This document shows, piece by piece, positions 1-6,843 of a stretch of 28,118 nt of DNA. Where the stretch lies: contig JACIWP010000003.1 of NCBI GenBank assembly GCA_014360855.1, forward strand, positions 1-28,118, given 5' to 3'. The notes beneath the pieces are model-generated. The model saw only the letters and a list, made by a program, of their open reading frames with translations, made no database searches and was not told the origin of the DNA. A program made the position numbers and the translations under genes. Positions within the stretch are counted from its first letter, which is position 1, and every line of letters starts with the position of its first letter. This stretch comes from Anaerolineae bacterium (lineage in GTDB: Bacteria > Chloroflexota > Anaerolineae > JACIWP01).

Positions 1-69
1 CCGCCGCCTCCGCCGCCGACACAGCCGCCGGCCATCCCACCCACCTCCACCCCAACCCCCGCGGGATAA
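1..69 (+). CDS. C-terminal tail of an upstream protein (partial)
   Basis: Frame 1 is open from the first base and stops at TAA 67-69. It encodes about 22 residues made almost only of Pro, Thr, Ala and Ser, beginning with six prolines and ending STPTPAG. Tails of this kind are common at the end of surface or linker-bearing proteins, but no domain is visible and no function can be given. It is on the same strand as the next gene and 134 bases upstream of it. The call rests only on an open frame with a plausible composition, so it could be a chance frame. Confidence 0.45.
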   Translation, partial: PPPPPPTQPPAIPPTSTPTPAG

Positions 70-103
70 GGGCATGGGCCGCGTGCCGGCGCGGATGCAC
101 TCT

Positions 104-132
104 TTGCATCACCGGATAGATTATTGTAAAAT
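104..132 (+). promoter_or_regulatory. Putative sigma-70-type promoter for the PP2C-like gene
   Basis: TTGCAT (104-109), a 17-base spacer and TAAAAT (127-132) lie about 70 bases upstream of the start at 204. The stretch is locally AT-rich in an otherwise GC-rich region. The same TTGCAT-17 arrangement recurs at 15618-15646 on the other strand. Confidence 0.5.
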
Positions 133-203
133 GAAGCAGGGCTGGCACCGCACTTCGCCCAGCGCAACCGTGTCGAAGGGCGCCCTGTGAAAGGGGTTTT
201 ACC

Positions 204-2228
204 ATGAAATCCATGCTCCAAGCCGAGGTCAGTGCCTTCCGATTCGCCGGCGGGGTCAGCCGCGAGGACGCGGGCCATGTCTGGATGCCGGCGCGACAGC
301 TCACCATCCCGGAGCGCTCCATCAAAGGACAGCTCCTCATCTTTGTGGACCTGCCCGATTCCGTCGGCGAGGTATCCCAGCTCCGCCAGCAGGTCATCCA
401 AACCATCCGCAAAACATATCTTCAGACCCACGGCACCATCACCACCAGCCTGCGGAGCGCCATGCTGGCCGCCAACCAGCTTTTGCTGACGCAGAACCTA
501 CAATCCGGCTATGAATCCCAGCATGATGCCTCGGTCTGCTGTCTGGTACTGCGCGATCAGGAGGCCCTCATCGCCCGCGCCGGCCCCATCGCCGTATACC
601 ATCTGCGGGGCACCGCCTGGAAGCGCTATCACGACCGGGAAGCCGGCGCCCTTATCCCCCTCGGTCTGCGCAAGGAGCCAGAGATCGCCTTCCACCACCT
701 GTCCATTGCCCCGGGCGATCAGCTCCTGGTGCTGGATCAGAAGGGCACCCAGGCCTTCGCCGACATGCAGGTACGCGCGCCGGCCGAGGTGCTGGCCAGT
801 GCCGCCCTGCGCGCCGCCGGCCAGCAGGTGGACTTCTCCGCTATGTTGATAGAATTCACCGGAGGCGAAGCTCGACCCACGGCCGCCGCGCCGCGTCCGG
901 CGGAGAAGGCGCCGGCCGCGCCCCCACCGGAGGGCGAGCCGGCCGCTCCCACACGCCGCCGCGCCGCCGCCAGGCCATCCGCCCGGCCATCCAGGCCGCA
1001 GGCCGGCGGCGAAACTGCGCGGCCGGCCGCCGCACGGGCCGGCTGGGACCTGCGCCGCATCGCCATCATCACTGCTGTCCTCATCCCCCTGCTGGTGATT
1101 GGCGCCGTGCTGGGCTACAACGGCTACCAGCGCTATCAGACCCGCCGCGCCTTTGAAAGCGCGCTGGACACCGCCCTGGAAAATTACCGCACCGCCTCGA
1201 CCACCACGGACCAAGATATCGCCAAGTCCGCCCTGCGCGAGGCACAGAAGCACCTGGAGGAAGCGCTAACCATTCAGCCGGAGGAACCGGAGGCAGTGCG
1301 ACTGCAAAAGGAGCTTCTGCTCCTGCAGGACAAGCTGTACAAGGTGACGCCCATCTACTTCATGCCGGAGCTGTTCCGCTTTGTGGACCCGGCCAGCAAG
1401 CCGGCGCGCCTGGTGGTGCACGACCGCGATATCTTCGTGTTGGATGCCGGCCGGGGAGTGATCACTCTTCACCGCCTGAACGAGACACGTGACGGCCTTC
1501 AGCCGGGCGCGGAGGCGGCGGAGATACTGCGCAAGGGCCAGCAGGTCGGGACAGTGGTGGCCGGCAACCTGATTGACCTCACCTGGGTGCCGGCCGGCGG
1601 AAGCCGCCCCTATGACGCCCTGTGCGTGCTGGACGCCGGCGGCAACCTGTTCATGTACGCCAACAGCCAGCTCTCCGCCCAAACCCTGCCCAACAGCGGC
1701 GATTTGAAGGCGCCGCTCCTGCTGGACGATTTCACTGAGGCGCGCATATATGTGCTGGACAGCGCCGGCCATCAGATTTACCGCTACATCGCCGGCGAAA
1801 ATGGCTATACCCAGCCGCCGGATGCCTACTTCCCACCCGACACCCCTGTCAACATGACCGGCGTGCGGGATATGTCGATTGATGGCGACATCTGGCTGTT
1901 GTTCGATGATCGCGTGGAGCGCTATCAGGCCGGCAAGCGGGTGGACTTCGCCCTGCAGGGGCTGGACCAGCCGCTGAGCGGCCCCACCGCCCTACAGGCC
2001 TCGTTCGACGAGGCGACCGGCCTGGCCGGCGATAACCTGTACATCGCCGACACCGGCGAAGGCCGCATCCTGCAGTTTACCAAGGCCGGCCAGTTCGTGC
2101 GTCAGTTCCGCCCACGCCAGGGCAATCCCTTCCAGGACCTCCGCGATTTCTTCCTGGACGAGGCCAAGGGCAAGCTTATCTTCCTGGCCGGCAGTTCCCT
2201 GTACCTGGCGGATGTTCCCAGGGAGTAA
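204..2228 (+). CDS. Membrane protein with PP2C-like cytoplasmic domain and beta-propeller-like exterior
   Basis: 674 residues. An AAAGGGG ribosome site precedes the ATG. Residues about 8-220 resemble a PP2C/SpoIIE-type phosphatase fold, with a GAxxxYxxR-like stretch (ARAGPIAVYHLRG) and a final strand FSAMLIEF. The metal-binding Asp-Gly pairs of active PP2C enzymes are not obvious, so this half may be a non-catalytic sensor. Residues 220-285 are an Ala/Pro/Arg-rich linker. Residues about 286-308 form one transmembrane helix. Residues 315-375 are predicted helical (TPR- or coiled-coil-like), followed by repeated beta units with LYIADTGEGRILQF, an NHL/propeller-like signature. The likely topology is phosphatase-like domain inside and propeller outside. 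The next gene encodes a cell-wall LCP enzyme, which suggests an envelope role. Exact function unknown. Confidence 0.8.
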   Translation: MKSMLQAEVSAFRFAGGVSREDAGHVWMPARQLTIPERSIKGQLLIFVDLPDSVGEVSQLRQQVIQTIRKTYLQTHGTITTSLRSAMLAANQLLLTQNLQSGYESQHDASVCCLVLRDQEALIARAGPIAVYHLRGTAWKRYHDREAGALIPLGLRKEPEIAFHHLSIAPGDQLLVLDQKGTQAFADMQVRAPAEVLASAALRAAGQQVDFSAMLIEFTGGEARPTAAAPRPAEKAPAAPPPEGEPAAPTRRRAAARPSARPSRPQAGGETARPAAARAGWDLRRIAIITAVLIPLLVIGAVLGYNGYQRYQTRRAFESALDTALENYRTASTTTDQDIAKSALREAQKHLEEALTIQPEEPEAVRLQKELLLLQDKLYKVTPIYFMPELFRFVDPASKPARLVVHDRDIFVLDAGRGVITLHRLNETRDGLQPGAEAAEILRKGQQVGTVVAGNLIDLTWVPAGGSRPYDALCVLDAGGNLFMYANSQLSAQTLPNSGDLKAPLLLDDFTEARIYVLDSAGHQIYRYIAGENGYTQPPDAYFPPDTPVNMTGVRDMSIDGDIWLLFDDRVERYQAGKRVDFALQGLDQPLSGPTALQASFDEATGLAGDNLYIADTGEGRILQFTKAGQFVRQFRPRQGNPFQDLRDFFLDEAKGKLIFLAGSSLYLADVPRE

Positions 2229-2230
2229 AT

Positions 2231-2258
2231 TTGGCGGAAACGCGTCTTGAGCTATAAT
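2231..2258 (+). promoter_or_regulatory. Putative promoter of the LCP gene
   Basis: TTGGCG (2231-2236), a 16-base spacer and a perfect TATAAT (2253-2258) sit just after the stop codon of the PP2C-like gene. The LCP gene can therefore be transcribed on its own, leaving a leader of roughly 85-90 bases. Confidence 0.6.
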
Positions 2259-2268
2259 GTGCATGTAC

Positions 2269-2293
2269 GCCGCGGTCTCATCCTGACCGCGGC
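2269..2293 (+). promoter_or_regulatory. Perfect 9-bp hairpin in the LCP mRNA leader
   Basis: GCCGCGGTC (2269-2277), a 7-base loop and GACCGCGGC (2285-2293) begin a few bases after the predicted transcription start. There is no T-run, so it is not a simple terminator. It could be an mRNA-stabilising 5' hairpin or an inverted-repeat operator. Confidence 0.45.
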
Positions 2294-2352
2294 ATTCCAA
2301 TCTTGGCAAGCGTTCGACCCGGCAGGTCACGGGCCGCGGAGGGTTTACCGCG

Positions 2353-3474
2353 ATGCGCATCGAAGAATCACATCAGGGTACGCACGGCCGGCCGCTCTGG
2401 CTCGTGCTGGGGAGTATTGCGGCACTGCTGGCCGTCGCCCTGGTCATATACACCACCTACGGCGTGTACACTATCGTCCGCACCACCGTGGCGGAGATGA
2501 CCAATCTCCCTTCCGTCGAGATACTGAAGGAACAGGCGGGGTTGTCCTCGTTCCTGCCGGCGCCCACCCAGGCCGCCGGCGGGGAGGTAGCTCCCACCGT
2601 CCAGGCCGGCGAGGGCACCCCACCCCCGACCACAGAGCCGCTCCTGCAGAAGCGCATCAACATCCTCCTGCTGGGCATTGACCAGCGCCCGGGAGAGACC
2701 GGTCCCTTCCGCACCGACAGCATGATCGTGGTCACCATTGACCCGGAGTCCGGCGCGGTCGGCATGCTCTCCATCCCCCGAGACCTGTGGGTGCCCATCC
2801 CGGGATATGGGGAGAACCGCATCAATACCGCTCACTTCCTGGGCGATTTGCACAAATACCCAGGGGGAGGGCCGGCCCTGGCCAAGAAAACCGTCTCGTA
2901 CAACTTCGGCTTCCCGGTCCATTACTACGTGCGGGTCAACTTCGAGGGCTTCCGACGCATGATTGACATGATCGGCGGGATAGATATTGACGTGCCGCAT
3001 GAGATTCGGGACGACCAGTATCCCGACGAGAACTACGGCTACGACCCGCTGTACATCCCCGCCGGCCGCATCCACATGGACGGCGACCTGGCGCTCAAAT
3101 ACGCCCGCACCCGAAAAACGGACAACGACTTCGAGCGGGCGCGCCGGCAACAGCAGATCATCCTCGCCGTGCGCGACAAGGTGCTCAGCCTGAACCTGCT
3201 CCCCTCCCTGATCCCCAAGATCCCGGAGCTCCTGCGCACCCTGTCCGATTCCATCCAGACCGATATTCCGATGGACGAGCTGATCATGCTCGCACGGCTG
3301 GCGCGCGACCTCAACACCGAGAACATCAAGACCGCCGTGATTGACGAGACGATGACGGTCCCGCAGACGACGCCCACCGGCGCCTATGTCCTTCTGCCGA
3401 TTCGGGAGAAGATCCGCCCGGTAGTGGATGACCTGTTCCTCTCCCCGCTCCCTACGGTAGCACCCAAGCGCTAG
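2353..3474 (+). CDS. LytR-CpsA-Psr (LCP) family cell-wall glycopolymer ligase
   Basis: 373 residues. LCP enzymes transfer undecaprenyl-linked glycopolymers to peptidoglycan (or arabinogalactan) outside the membrane. A GGAGGG site precedes the ATG. Residues about 14-36 are one transmembrane helix with a short cytoplasmic N-terminus, followed by a Pro/Ala/Gly-rich stalk. The LCP domain starts at INILLLGIDQRPGE and contains the family hallmarks RTDSMIVV, SIPRDLWVPIPG, NFEGF and GGIDIDVP. The YARTRKTDNDFERARRQQ segment carries the lipid-phosphate-binding arginines. Length and order fit the family. The polymer attached cannot be read from the sequence. The gene has its own promoter and ends at a strong hairpin. 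Confidence 0.93.
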   Translation: MRIEESHQGTHGRPLWLVLGSIAALLAVALVIYTTYGVYTIVRTTVAEMTNLPSVEILKEQAGLSSFLPAPTQAAGGEVAPTVQAGEGTPPPTTEPLLQKRINILLLGIDQRPGETGPFRTDSMIVVTIDPESGAVGMLSIPRDLWVPIPGYGENRINTAHFLGDLHKYPGGGPALAKKTVSYNFGFPVHYYVRVNFEGFRRMIDMIGGIDIDVPHEIRDDQYPDENYGYDPLYIPAGRIHMDGDLALKYARTRKTDNDFERARRQQQIILAVRDKVLSLNLLPSLIPKIPELLRTLSDSIQTDIPMDELIMLARLARDLNTENIKTAVIDETMTVPQTTPTGAYVLLPIREKIRPVVDDLFLSPLPTVAPKR

Positions 3475-3478
3475 CGCA

Positions 3479-3507
3479 AACGGGGCGGCCTATTGAGCCG
3501 CCCCGTT
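3479..3507. terminator. Bidirectional hairpin between convergent genes
   Basis: AACGGGGCGGC (3479-3489), a 7-base loop and GCCGCCCCGTT (3497-3507) form a perfect 11-bp stem between the ends of the LCP gene and the lipoate-ligase gene. The T-tracts on either side are short and interrupted, but the position and stem strength fit a terminator serving both strands. Confidence 0.75.
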
Positions 3508-3518
3508 CCTGTCTGCAC

Positions 3519-4574
3519 CTACACACTGCCTTGGATGATCGCCGCCAGTTCCGCCGGCGTCACCCCCGGCGATTCGATGCGGTTCTGCTCGTAAAAGGCC
3601 TGGATGACATTCTGCACCTGGGCCATCGGCACCCCCTCCAGCGCCTTCTCCAGTTCGACCAGCTTCTGTTCGGGGTAGAAGAAAAAGTCGCCCGTGATCC
3701 AGGCCGAGTGGATAACCTCATCCTTTACTTCCAACGTGGCGCGCACCAGTCCGCCGGGAGTCTTATAAACGCGCTGGACGACGTGCACGCCGGCGGCGAT
3801 CTTTACCTCCCGCTCCTCGGGGCGCGTCGGCCGGCTCCGCCCAAAGATCCACTCATCGCTGAGGAACTGCGGCCGCAGAGCATCGGCCAGCTCCCGCACC
3901 TCCGCCGGCACGCTCGTCTCCTCTTCCAGCGGACCCAGCACCTCGGCGAAGTGCCCGCTGAGGATGCGCACCACCTCCTCCTCGGCCGGCACCGTGCCCC
4001 GCTCCCGGCGCACCGTGGTGAGGTTCTCCTGCATGCTCTTGAAAACCTTATCCCGATACTTCTCGTCGGGCACCCGCAGGACCCGTGCCATAGTCTCATA
4101 ATCGAAGTCGAGAATAATATTCCCGACGAAAACGACGCTTTCGCCGATGTGCGCGGCGCCGTTGCCGGAAATCTTGCGTCCTTCCGCGGTGATGACGTCG
4201 TTGACCGGCTTGTAGCGCGCTGGAATGCCCAGGTCGGCATAGGTGCGCACGACCGGCTCCAGGAGGGTGCGGTAAAAGGACTCCTTATCCAGGCCGGCCA
4301 GCGGGTGATCGCGCCGCAGGATAAGCTGATAGAACAACTGTTGGCCGTCCAGGAAGACGGCGCCTCCCCCCACCTCGCGCCGGAAAATGGGAATACCCCT
4401 CTGCCGGCAGTATTCCACGTCAATCTCCTGCCGGGCGTCCTGATGGTACCCGACACAGACGTACGGACTGGCCGGCGAGAGCAGGTTCAGCGCCTCATGT
4501 CCCAACCGCGCCATGGCGTGATACAGCAGTTGGGAATCATCCCAGGGCACGTGGCCGAGCTTATAGACCTTCAT
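3519..4574 (-). CDS. Lipoate-protein ligase A family protein
   Basis: 351 residues. The family activates lipoate with ATP and attaches it to a lysine of a lipoyl domain. Visible motifs are RREVGGGAVFLD (residues 66-77) for lipoate binding and GRKISGNGA (from 132), whose K134 matches the adenylate-contacting lysine. A C-terminal accessory-like region follows, ending in a helical segment, so the length fits an LplA with its second domain. The start was set at 4574 because GGAGGCG lies just upstream. A longer frame reaching 4802 runs out of frame through the neighbouring gene and is Arg/Trp-rich nonsense. The gene overlaps the end of the iron-sulfur gene by 14 bases, so it is the third gene of that operon. 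Octanoyl- or lipoyl-transferase relatives are alternatives. The partner lipoyl protein is not in the window. Confidence 0.88.
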   Translation of the reverse strand: MKVYKLGHVPWDDSQLLYHAMARLGHEALNLLSPASPYVCVGYHQDARQEIDVEYCRQRGIPIFRREVGGGAVFLDGQQLFYQLILRRDHPLAGLDKESFYRTLLEPVVRTYADLGIPARYKPVNDVITAEGRKISGNGAAHIGESVVFVGNIILDFDYETMARVLRVPDEKYRDKVFKSMQENLTTVRRERGTVPAEEEVVRILSGHFAEVLGPLEEETSVPAEVRELADALRPQFLSDEWIFGRSRPTRPEEREVKIAAGVHVVQRVYKTPGGLVRATLEVKDEVIHSAWITGDFFFYPEQKLVELEKALEGVPMAQVQNVIQAFYEQNRIESPGVTPAELAAIIQGSV

Positions 4575-5793
4575 TTTGCATCGCCTCCCATACGATTTCG
4601 GTGATATCGAGCGCGCGGATGCGCAGACGTTCCTTGCGGGCCGCGCCGGCCAGGGTGCGCTTGCACTGCTGACAGGCAGAAACGACAATCTCCGCCTCCA
4701 CGGCCTGCGCCTGGGCCAGCCGGCGGCGCGCCACCATCCCCACCAGCTCCGGGTCCGCCATCTCCACATCACCGCCCCCGCCGCAGCAGAGGGCACGCGC
4801 ATGATGATGCTCCATTTCCCGGAAAATCAGGCCGGGGATGGAACGCAGGACACGGCGAGGCGCCTCGTAAATCCCGCTGGTGCGCCCCAGGTCGCAGGGG
4901 TCATGGTAGGTCACGCGCTTCTCATACGGCCCCAGCTCCAGCGCCTGCTCTTCCAACAGTTCGTCCAGCAGTTCCACCGCATGGATGACCTGGAACCCCA
5001 GCGGCTCACCCAGGATGGCAGGGTAGGTGTCTTTCCACGTATGGTAGCACGAGGGACAGGTGGTGACCAGGCGTTTGGCGCCGGCCGCCCGCACCGCCGC
5101 CACGTTGTGCCGTGCCAGCTCCTCCGCCTGGCGCGACATGCCGGCGATGATGAGCGGGAACCCACAGCACCACTCCTCGGCGCCCAGCACCGCGAAGGGG
5201 ATGCCGGCCCGGCGCAGGATCTGGCTCAGGCTCTGGGGGATGGAATAAGCCATCGGATAGAGCGAGGAGACGCACCCGACAAAATACACCAGTTCCGCCG
5301 GCTTTCCTGGGCCAGCCGCCGGCGGGGCTTCATCCAGATTGCCCGCCCAGGCCAGCCGGTTCGCATTCGGCTCCCCCAGGTTATTGTGCTCGGTGGCGAT
5401 GCGGTCCCGCACCTGCGCGAAAATCTCGGGGAAGGCGCCGGCCTCCACCAGTTGCTCTCGCATGGCCAGCCAGAGCGGGCGCGTGTCAATGTGCACCGGG
5501 CAAACCACATGACAGCGGCCGCATAAGGTGCAGTCGTAGGTGCCGCGGGAATGATCAGCAATCTCCGCGCCGGCGACCGCTCTCGGCCCGAACAGGCGCG
5601 CCCATAGACCATACTGCCGGTGTGCGAACTGCCGCACCTGCTCGATCTTCTTCAGCGGCGTGATGGCCTCGTCCTTCTTTTCGGTATAGGTCGGACACCA
5701 GATGATGCACTCGCCGCAGCGCGTACAGGCATCCAGCTCCATGAGCTGTTTGAAGGAGAAATGCGCGAAGTTGAGAGGACGGCCGGCGCTCAT
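4561..5793 (-). CDS. DsrK/HdrD-like (Fe-S) oxidoreductase
   Basis: 410 residues. It has two ferredoxin-type 4Fe-4S motifs, C23-x2-C26-x2-C29-x3-C33-P and C88-x2-C91-x2-C94-x3-C98-P. Two complete CCG domains follow: C174, C209-C210 with C246-x2-C249, and C300, C336-C337 with C374-x2-C377. In heterodisulfide reductase HdrD and its relative DsrK, CCG domains hold a noncubane cluster that handles disulfide or thiol chemistry. This protein should therefore pass electrons between the quinone pool, through its cytochrome b partner, and a cytoplasmic thiol/disulfide. It is cytoplasmic, with no signal peptide. Its ATG overlaps the cytochrome b stop (ATGA, 5790-5793). GlpC-like or lactate-utilisation proteins have similar architecture, but the membrane partner favours the HdrDE/DsrMK type. 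The natural substrate is unknown. Confidence 0.87.
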   Translation of the reverse strand: MSAGRPLNFAHFSFKQLMELDACTRCGECIIWCPTYTEKKDEAITPLKKIEQVRQFAHRQYGLWARLFGPRAVAGAEIADHSRGTYDCTLCGRCHVVCPVHIDTRPLWLAMREQLVEAGAFPEIFAQVRDRIATEHNNLGEPNANRLAWAGNLDEAPPAAGPGKPAELVYFVGCVSSLYPMAYSIPQSLSQILRRAGIPFAVLGAEEWCCGFPLIIAGMSRQAEELARHNVAAVRAAGAKRLVTTCPSCYHTWKDTYPAILGEPLGFQVIHAVELLDELLEEQALELGPYEKRVTYHDPCDLGRTSGIYEAPRRVLRSIPGLIFREMEHHHARALCCGGGGDVEMADPELVGMVARRRLAQAQAVEAEIVVSACQQCKRTLAGAARKERLRIRALDITEIVWEAMQNEGL

Positions 5794-6623
5794 GCCTGCA
5801 CCTCCTCATGCCCCGTCAGGACGTTCACGGTGGCGATAATGGGGCTGACCAATGTGTGGAAGAACTTGCTGAAGGGCATCGTCAGCGCCAGCACAATGCA
5901 GGCGGCGATATGCACCATGAATGTCCAGTAATGCCAGAGCGGCCAGTTCAGCGCCAGGGATTGGATGGCCAGAGATAGCGGATAGCCGATGAAGGAGTAC
6001 CAGGCCAGCGCCGGCGGCGTACCATCCATGATCAGCCGGAACGCTTCAATGGGATAGCCGGTCAGCAGGATAATGCCCAGCAGGACCATAGTGGTCACAT
6101 CGGTCGAGGCGGTGCGAAGCTGTGCCGGCCGCAGGATAAAGCGCCGGAAGACCGCCAACAGGACGCCGGCGAGGATCATCAACCCCAGGCTCTCGTTCAG
6201 CAGGGCCATCAGGGGCGTGTCCTTATTCGTCACGAAGCGCACCAGCGGCGTATCCAATCCGAAGCCCAGGTGCAGGATTTCCTCGAAGAAACCGGTGAAG
6301 ATGCTCAGCGCGAAGAGGGAGAAAAACCCGAAGAGCATGAGGAAATGCGTCAGCCAGCGGAAGCGGTCCTCCTGCCACAGCCGGCGGTGGAGCAGTCCAT
6401 CCAGCAGGAAGACCCAGATGACCCGTCCGAAGCGGGCGCTGAAGATATAGCGCAGGGCCATCATCAGCGCGGCCCCGGCACGCCGTCTAGGGACGAGCCG
6501 GCCGTTGGCATCCCGCAGATATCCCTGGGACCAGAGGTCCACTTTCAAGCCCACCAGCGCCAGGAAGAGCACCAACGTGATGGCGATGGCAATCCAGAAC
6601 ACGGTGAGACGGTCGGCCGGCAT
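5790..6623 (-). CDS. DsrM/HdrE/NarI-like membrane cytochrome b subunit
   Basis: 277 residues with about five to six hydrophobic segments (for example 9-27, 94-112, 143-160, 178-192 and 232-250). Histidines near membrane segments (H79, H93, H231, H238, H256) are candidates for haem b ligands, as in the nitrate-reductase gamma family. It would exchange electrons with menaquinone and pass them to the overlapping iron-sulfur protein. The start at 6623 is supported by GGGAGTG about 9 bases upstream. An ATG at 6683 lies inside the promoter and has no ribosome site. It is the first gene of the three-gene operon. Assignment to the family is firm, but direction of electron flow and physiological role are not visible. 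Confidence 0.85.
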   Translation of the reverse strand: MPADRLTVFWIAIAITLVLFLALVGLKVDLWSQGYLRDANGRLVPRRRAGAALMMALRYIFSARFGRVIWVFLLDGLLHRRLWQEDRFRWLTHFLMLFGFFSLFALSIFTGFFEEILHLGFGLDTPLVRFVTNKDTPLMALLNESLGLMILAGVLLAVFRRFILRPAQLRTASTDVTTMVLLGIILLTGYPIEAFRLIMDGTPPALAWYSFIGYPLSLAIQSLALNWPLWHYWTFMVHIAACIVLALTMPFSKFFHTLVSPIIATVNVLTGHEEVQA

Positions 6624-6674
6624 GCTGCCACACTCCCAGCGACGATATGTCAGGGGAAAAGGACGTTGGAGCGC

Positions 6675-6703
6675 ATTATACATGACGGAGGCGTTTTCGA
6701 CAA
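6675..6703 (-). promoter_or_regulatory. Putative promoter of the cytochrome b / Fe-S / lipoate-ligase operon
   Basis: On the minus strand, TTGTCG (6698-6703), a 17-base spacer and a perfect TATAAT (6675-6680) preceded by TG lie about 55 bases upstream of the start at 6623. This also supports the shorter start of the first gene. Confidence 0.65.
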
Positions 6704-6721
6704 TCCATATGCCGGCCAGGA

Positions 6722-6750
6722 TTGCGCTTCCCCCCTATTTGTGCTACGCT
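6722..6750 (+). promoter_or_regulatory. Putative promoter of the DNRLRE surface protein gene
   Basis: TTGCGC (6722-6727), a 17-base spacer and TACGCT (6745-6750) lie roughly 95 bases upstream of the start at 6844, divergent from the electron-transfer operon. Both hexamers are imperfect, so this is tentative. Confidence 0.35.
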
Positions 6751-6843
6751 GTGTGCATCCAGACATACGGCCATATCCCTTACGCTGTTCTCGCACCCAC
6801 CTACCCCCCAGGGAACATGACCGCCCTAGAGAAGGAGGGCCCC

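Noticed and set aside
4575..4802. N-terminal extension of the lipoate ligase
   Set aside because: It lies in a different frame of the iron-sulfur gene and is Arg/Trp/Ala-rich; a good ribosome site precedes the ATG at 4574.
6505..6843. N-terminal extension of the DNRLRE protein
   Set aside because: It overlaps the divergent cytochrome b gene and both promoters; AAGGAGG and a signal peptide place the start at 6844.
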